NCBI RefSeq assembly: GCF_051216895.1
Contig: NZ_JBPKAO010000006.1
Coordinates: 1-64,000 of the forward strand
DNA length: 64,000 bases
Direction of reading: 5' to 3'
Source: Aquipuribacter sp051216895
GTDB lineage: Bacteria; Actinomycetota; Actinomycetes; Actinomycetales; JBBAYJ01
The stretch's first letter is position 1; each line of letters starts with the position of its first letter. The notes below the pieces were generated by a model. That model saw only the letters and a program-made list of their open reading frames with translations, was not told the DNA's origin and ran no database searches. Shown piece by piece: positions 59,635 through 64,000 of this stretch. A program made the translations under genes and the position numbers.

Positions 59635-60405
59635 TCAGCGCCGCACGGCGTGCCAGTGCAGGTGGGAGGCGAGACCGCGCAGGTCGGGATGGTCCGCCGC
59701 TGCCAGCTCGAGACGCCGCAGGGACTCCCGGGCCCGGGGCGAGGAGTCCATGACCGCCTCGGGCACCAGGTCGGCCAGGACCGGCACGCCGGTGACGTCG
59801 ACCACGTCGAAACCCGCGCGCTCCAGCAGCTGCGCGGTGGCGTCGGCGTCCAGACGTCGCAGGAGCGGGTCGTCGACCCCGGTGCGGCCGTCGGGGTCGC
59901 TGAGGGCGGTGAGGGCCTCCGCGACCCGGCCCACGGCCGCCCGCAGCGCCACGGCCCCGCTGCGCTGGGCGGTGAGCAGGCTGAGCGTGGCCCCGGGACG
60001 CATGGCCGCCGCGAGCTCGGCGAGCGTGGCGGCCGGGTCGTCCACCAGCTCCAGCACGTCGTGGCAGAGCAGCACGTCCACCCCGCGCCCGCCGCACAGC
60101 TCGGGCAGCGCCCGGGCGTCGCCCTGGTGCCCACGCACCCGGTCCTCCACCCCGGCCTCACGGGCCCGGCGGGCCAGCGCGGCCAGCGCGTCGAGGCTGG
60201 GGTCGACCACGACGACGTCGTGGCCGCCCACCGCGAGCTCCACAGAGAGGGCTCCCGCCCCACCGCCGAGGTCGACGACGAGGGCGGCCCCGCCGTCCGG
60301 GCCCGGGGCCCTGAGCAACGGGCCGACGAGCCGGCCGATGGCCTCGTGGCGCAGCTCCGCGCGCGTCGAGCGTCGCTCGCGGCGCTGGGCTGGGGTGTCG
60401 GGCAC
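59635..60405 (-). CDS. class I SAM-dependent methyltransferase
   Basis: 256-aa predicted cytoplasmic methyltransferase; substrate unknown. SAM motif I VVDLGGGAGALSVELA (about 43-58), post-I acidic VVVVDPS, and motif LLCHDVLELVDD. The C-terminal part (LRRLDADATAQLLERAGFDVVDVTGVPVLADL) resembles the SmtA/CmoM-like methyltransferases. The GTG has no ribosome-binding site, and TAGGCT ends 6 nt upstream. It is a common actinobacterial neighbour of dinB. Confidence 0.9.
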   Translation of the reverse strand: MPDTPAQRRERRSTRAELRHEAIGRLVGPLLRAPGPDGGAALVVDLGGGAGALSVELAVGGHDVVVVDPSLDALAALARRAREAGVEDRVRGHQGDARALPELCGGRGVDVLLCHDVLELVDDPAATLAELAAAMRPGATLSLLTAQRSGAVALRAAVGRVAEALTALSDPDGRTGVDDPLLRRLDADATAQLLERAGFDVVDVTGVPVLADLVPEAVMDSSPRARESLRRLELAAADHPDLRGLASHLHWHAVRR

Positions 60406-60411
60406 GACGAC

Positions 60412-60417
60412 AGCCTA
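60412..60417 (-). promoter_or_regulatory. -10 hexamer before methyltransferase (leaderless type)
   Basis: Minus-strand TAGGCT ends 6 nt before the GTG at 60405. The hexamer plus spacer, TAGGCTGTCGTC, differs by one base from the one before yggT. Confidence 0.55.
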
Positions 60418-60472
60418 CGAGCACGGGCCGACCACGGGGCGGCCCGCAGCACCAGCGCGTCGGTCCGTGCGC

Positions 60473-63400
60473 TCACCGGCCGGAGCTCCCCGGGCTGGAG
60501 TGCCAGAGCCGACGCGGCGCCCGGGAGGCGCGGGCGGCCTCCTCGGCCAGCTTGCGCGGGTCCTTGCCGCTGACCCCGGCCGGTGTGATGTCGGCGTACG
60601 GGGACTGCTGGAACCCGCTGGCGTGCACCAGCACCCGCCGTCGGGCCCCGCCGCCCATGCCGCCGGCGACCTCGCCCACCTGCTCCTCCACCGGGCCGCC
60701 GGGACCGGTCGGACGACCCGGACCGCCGGGGCCGCCCGGTCCCCCGCCCGGGCCGGTCGGCGGCCTGACCACGACCGGGCGGCTGGAGCGGCTGGCCGCC
60801 GCCCCGGCCACGGCGTGCCCGGACACCTGCGCGGTGTCGTCGAAGCCGACGGGCACCTGGGCCATCAGCTCGTGGACCGCCTCGACGCCGCCGTCCTTCC
60901 AGCAGGCCCACAGCACGGGCAGCTCCCACGCCCCGGTCGCCCGCAACGACACCCCGCGCGGCCCGGTACGGCGCAGCACCCCGCGCACCAGCAGCAGCCA
61001 GGAGTTGAACACCGTCGCGGCGTACGGGCCCTGGACGTCCTCGAAGAACGTGGCGTCCACCGCCCCGGTGGCGTCGTCCAGGGTGAGGAACACCACGCGT
61101 CGCCCCGACCGGATCGGCGGGGTCTGGGTCGCGACCTTGACCCCGGCGACCAGCAGCTCGCTGCGGCTGCGCTGCGCCACCAGGTCCGGGCTGCGGGTGA
61201 CGCCGAGGGCGGCCAGCAGCGGGGCGTAGAAGTCCAGGACGTGCCGGGAGGCGTCCAGGCCCAGCACGTCCAGCTCCGCCACGACCCGCTCGGCGCTGGT
61301 CATGTCGGGCAGGTCGGTGCTCTCGGCCTCGTCCGGGGCGTCACCCAGGTCCAGCGCGAGCTGGGTCACCGGCTGCGGGGCCACCGCCCCGGCGGTGCCG
61401 GCCGTGCCGCCGCTGCGTCGGCGGTCGACCCCGCGCCCGCCCTTGGTCTGACCCACCGACCGGCTCCACCGGTCCAGCTCGGCCACCTGAAGCAGCAGGT
61501 CGCGACGGGTGGTGCGACCGCGCCGCCGCGACGGCAGCTGGTAGCCCGCCCCACCGCCGGGTCCCGGCGCGTGGACCCGCCCGGTGAGGCCGTACAGCTC
61601 GTCGAAGCCACCGGCCACCACGAGCCGCTCGACCACCGGGCGCGACACCCCGGCCCGGTGCCAGAAGTCGGCGAGCGAGCCGTAGGGCCGGGCCGCGACG
61701 ATGCGCGCGACCTCGGCGTCGCTGATGCCCTTGACGTCGGCCAGCGACAGCCGGATGCCGTACTCCCGCCCGTCGGGCAGCCCCTCCAGGGTGGGGGCCT
61801 CGCGGCCCGGGACGCCGAGCAGCTCCGGGGGCGGCTCGTCCCAGGGAGCCACCTTCTCGACCCGGTAGGTGGCGTCGGAGGCGTTGACGTCCAGGCCGAG
61901 CACGGCGATCCCGAGCTGGCGGGCGTCGTCGAGCACCAGCCGCTTGGGGTACATGCCGGGGTCGTGGGTCAGCACCCCGGCCAGGAACGCGGCCGGGTGG
62001 TGCCGCTTGAGCCAGGCCGACTGGAACGTGGGCAGCGCGAACGCGGCGGCGTGGGCCTTGCAGAACCCGAACGAGGCGAACGCCTTGAGCACCTCCCAGA
62101 ACCGGCCCACGACCTCGGGGGTGTAGCCCCGCCGGACCGCGGTGGGCACGTACCACTGCTTGACGGCCAGCTGTCCGGCCGGTGAGCCCATCGAGCGGCG
62201 GACCTCGTCGGCCTCGGCCAGCGTGCAGCCGGTGGTGACGGCGACGATCCGGATGACCTGCTCGTGGAAGACGACCACGCCGTAGGTCTCGGCCAGCACC
62301 GGCTCGAGGTCCGGGTGCAGGTACTCGGGGGCGTTCCAGCCCTGCCGGGCCCGCAGGAACGGCGTCACCATGTCGGACTTGACCGGACCGGGCCGGAACA
62401 GCGAGATGTCGGTGACGATGTCGGAGAAGCAGTCCGGCGCGAACTTGCCGACGAGCTCCCGCTGGCCGGGTGACTCGATCTGGAAGATCCCGAGCGTGCG
62501 CGTGGTGCGGATCAGGGCGTAGGTGTCCGGGTCGTCGAGCGGGACCTGCTCGGGGTCGTCGACGTCGACGACCACGCCGTCGACCCGCTCGATCTCCCTG
62601 GCCGCGTGCGCCATGGCCGACTGCATCCGGATGCCCAGCACGTCCAGCTTGAGCAGGCCGACCTCCTCGACGTCGTCCTTGTCGAGCTGGGTCATCGGGT
62701 AGCCGTCGGCGCTGGGCTCGACCGGGGTGCGGTCCAGCAGGCCCGAGTCGGAGATGATCACCCCGCACGGGTGCAGCGCGACGTGGCGCGGCAGCCCGTC
62801 GACGCCCTCGACCAGGTCGAAGAACTGCTCGAGGTCCGCCGAGGCGAGCCCGGAGGCCCGCAGCTCGGGCAGCTCCTCGATGGCCTTGCGGGCGTCGCGG
62901 GCCCGGATGTGCGGGAAGGCCGTCGCGATGGCGTCGACCTCGCCGGGCGGCATCCCCAGCGCGGCGCCGACGTCCCGGACGGCGTGGCGCACCCGGTAGG
63001 TGTCCATCATCGACACGCAGGTGACCCGCTGCGGCCCGAACTGCGCGAGCACCGCGTCGTAGACCTCCATCCGACGGTCGGACTCCACGTCGACGTCGAC
63101 GTCGGGCAGCGTGGCCCGCAGCGGCGACAGGAACCGCTCCATCAGCAGGCCGTGGCGGACCGGGTCCACCCCGGAGACCCCCAGCACGTGGCAGACCAGG
63201 CTGCCGGCGCCCGAGCCGCGCGCGGCGACCCGGATGCCCAGACCGCGGGTCAGGTCGCACACCTGCGCGACGGTGAGGAAGTACCCGGCGAAGCCCAGCC
63301 GGTCGATCACGGCGAGCTCGTCGCCCAGCCGCGCCTCGATGTCGGCGGGACCGACCAGACCCGTCGGGGAGCGCACCGAGGAGGAGCCGTAGCGGCTCTG

Positions 63401-64000
63401 CAGGCCCTCGCGGCAGCGGGCGGCCAGCACGGCCTGCAGGTCGGTGGTGGCCGAGTAGCCCAGCACCTCGGCCTCGGGCAGGTGCACCGAGCCGACGGAC
63501 AGGTCGGCGGCCGGGTCGAGCCGGCACCGGTCGGCCAGCGCGGCCGTCGTGGCCAGCAGCCGGGCGGCCAGGGCGTCCGGGCCCGCCCCGGTCTCGCTGC
63601 CGGGCAGGCCGGCGGCCAGGACGGCGACCTCGCGCGCCCGCCGGGCCATGTCGGCCCCGTCGGCCAGGTGCCCGGCGGAGGTGGTGCGGTCCAGGTGGCG
63701 GGGGTCGAGGGCGACCAGGCGGCGGGCGGCGTCCAGCACGTCGACGACCAGGCCCTGGTCGGGGTCGACGTGGCGCACGGCGTTGGTGAGCACCGTCGGC
63801 ACCCCGGCGGCGTCGGCGACCGCGAGCATCCGCCCGGCCAGCCCGACGCTGCCCACGGTGTCGCGGCGGCTGCGGTGGTGGACGAGCTCGACGTACAGGC
63901 TGCCGGCCGGCAGCCGGGCCGCCCAGCGCCTGAGCAGCCGCACGGCCAGGTCGTCGCGGCGGGCGAGCACGGCCCGGCCGACCTCGGAGGTGGGTCCCAG
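60473..64000 (-). CDS. dnaE2: error-prone DNA polymerase DnaE2 (5' end beyond window)
   Basis: C-family polymerase used in damage-tolerant synthesis; about 1175 residues are visible and the N-terminus, including the start of the PHP domain, lies past the right edge. Seen are VAARGSGAGSLVCHVLGVSG, the catalytic PDVDVDVESDRRMEVY, FQIESPGQRELVGK, FGFCKAHAAAFALPTFQSAWLKRHHPAAFLAG, and a C-terminal OB region. The tail IKxHG-like part is replaced by a Pro/Gly-rich linker and HASGFQQSPYADITPAG. Separate replicative dnaE is in the window. Any imuA/imuB partner would lie to the right. Confidence 0.93.
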   Translation of the reverse strand: MGPTSEVGRAVLARRDDLAVRLLRRWAARLPAGSLYVELVHHRSRRDTVGSVGLAGRMLAVADAAGVPTVLTNAVRHVDPDQGLVVDVLDAARRLVALDPRHLDRTTSAGHLADGADMARRAREVAVLAAGLPGSETGAGPDALAARLLATTAALADRCRLDPAADLSVGSVHLPEAEVLGYSATTDLQAVLAARCREGLQSRYGSSSVRSPTGLVGPADIEARLGDELAVIDRLGFAGYFLTVAQVCDLTRGLGIRVAARGSGAGSLVCHVLGVSGVDPVRHGLLMERFLSPLRATLPDVDVDVESDRRMEVYDAVLAQFGPQRVTCVSMMDTYRVRHAVRDVGAALGMPPGEVDAIATAFPHIRARDARKAIEELPELRASGLASADLEQFFDLVEGVDGLPRHVALHPCGVIISDSGLLDRTPVEPSADGYPMTQLDKDDVEEVGLLKLDVLGIRMQSAMAHAAREIERVDGVVVDVDDPEQVPLDDPDTYALIRTTRTLGIFQIESPGQRELVGKFAPDCFSDIVTDISLFRPGPVKSDMVTPFLRARQGWNAPEYLHPDLEPVLAETYGVVVFHEQVIRIVAVTTGCTLAEADEVRRSMGSPAGQLAVKQWYVPTAVRRGYTPEVVGRFWEVLKAFASFGFCKAHAAAFALPTFQSAWLKRHHPAAFLAGVLTHDPGMYPKRLVLDDARQLGIAVLGLDVNASDATYRVEKVAPWDEPPPELLGVPGREAPTLEGLPDGREYGIRLSLADVKGISDAEVARIVAARPYGSLADFWHRAGVSRPVVERLVVAGGFDELYGLTGRVHAPGPGGGAGYQLPSRRRGRTTRRDLLLQVAELDRWSRSVGQTKGGRGVDRRRSGGTAGTAGAVAPQPVTQLALDLGDAPDEAESTDLPDMTSAERVVAELDVLGLDASRHVLDFYAPLLAALGVTRSPDLVAQRSRSELLVAGVKVATQTPPIRSGRRVVFLTLDDATGAVDATFFEDVQGPYAATVFNSWLLLVRGVLRRTGPRGVSLRATGAWELPVLWACWKDGGVEAVHELMAQVPVGFDDTAQVSGHAVAGAAASRSSRPVVVRPPTGPGGGPGGPGGPGRPTGPGGPVEEQVGEVAGGMGGGARRRVLVHASGFQQSPYADITPAGVSGKDPRKLAEEAARASRAPRRLWHSSPGSSGR

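Noticed and set aside
1..64000. Mobile elements, integrases, transposases or prophage genes
   Set aside because: No such motif, terminal inverted repeat or target duplication was found; gene order is that of a conserved chromosomal core.

Overview
The window is a contiguous piece of a very GC-rich actinobacterial (Actinomycetes) chromosome. The evidence is gene order (argCJBDFRH-tyrS-rrn, pheST, rplT-rpmI-infC, a his operon, and the mraZ-to-divIVA division and cell-wall cluster), the presence of SepF, DivIVA/Wag31 and DUF3040, frequent GTG starts, and promoters that place a -10 hexamer directly before the start codon. I cannot name the genus. MurE carries a DNPR motif, which points to diaminopimelate in the peptidoglycan. 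Almost everything is core metabolism and cell biology. I see no prophage, insertion sequence, CRISPR array or secondary-metabolite cluster.

Left to right. (1) 1-182: leader and strong promoter of a ribosomal RNA operon that fires leftward out of the window. (2) 222-11273: tyrS, a 3-methyladenine glycosylase and the arginine genes argH, argR, argF, argD, argB, argJ and argC, all on the minus strand. The arginine block is split by a divergent type II asparaginase and a small membrane protein, and argG is missing. Near-identical ArgR-type sites cover the argC and argD promoters. (3) 11286-18541: an acetyltransferase, pheT, pheS, an RNA methyltransferase, and the ribosomal operon infC-rpmI-rplT, where infC starts with ATC. 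(4) 18548-25755: a DUF1844 protein, an MFS transporter, and the histidine operon hisD-hisC-hisB-hisH-(membrane protein)-hisA/priA; hisF is absent. (5) 25838-33652: a YbaK-type deacylase, a stand-alone LON-domain protein, a membrane protein, dnaE, rluD, lspA and divIVA. (6) 33788-52683: yggT, sepF, yggS, pgeF, ftsZ, ftsQ, murC, murG, ftsW, murD, mraY, murF, murE, ftsI, ftsL, rsmH and mraZ, a nearly complete dcw cluster tied together by 1-4 nt start/stop overlaps. (7) 52882-57617: a divergent moxR-DUF58-transglutaminase operon. (8) 57799-64000: a DUF3040 protein, the translesion polymerase dinB, a SAM methyltransferase and a dnaE2-type polymerase cut by the right edge.

The window mostly shows one growth programme: rRNA and translation genes, amino-acid supply, replication, and the septation/peptidoglycan machinery. 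The parts most worth a second look are regulatory. The mraZ upstream region has GTGGAG boxes at 10-bp spacing, and a second pair in the same intergenic region faces the moxR-DUF58-TgpA operon, which suggests MraZ may control both directions. A long inverted repeat precedes ftsZ. Several genes appear to be leaderless, with a TANNNT hexamer 6-8 nt before the start codon. Short in-frame tandem repeats have expanded the tails or linkers of InfC, HisH and FtsZ.
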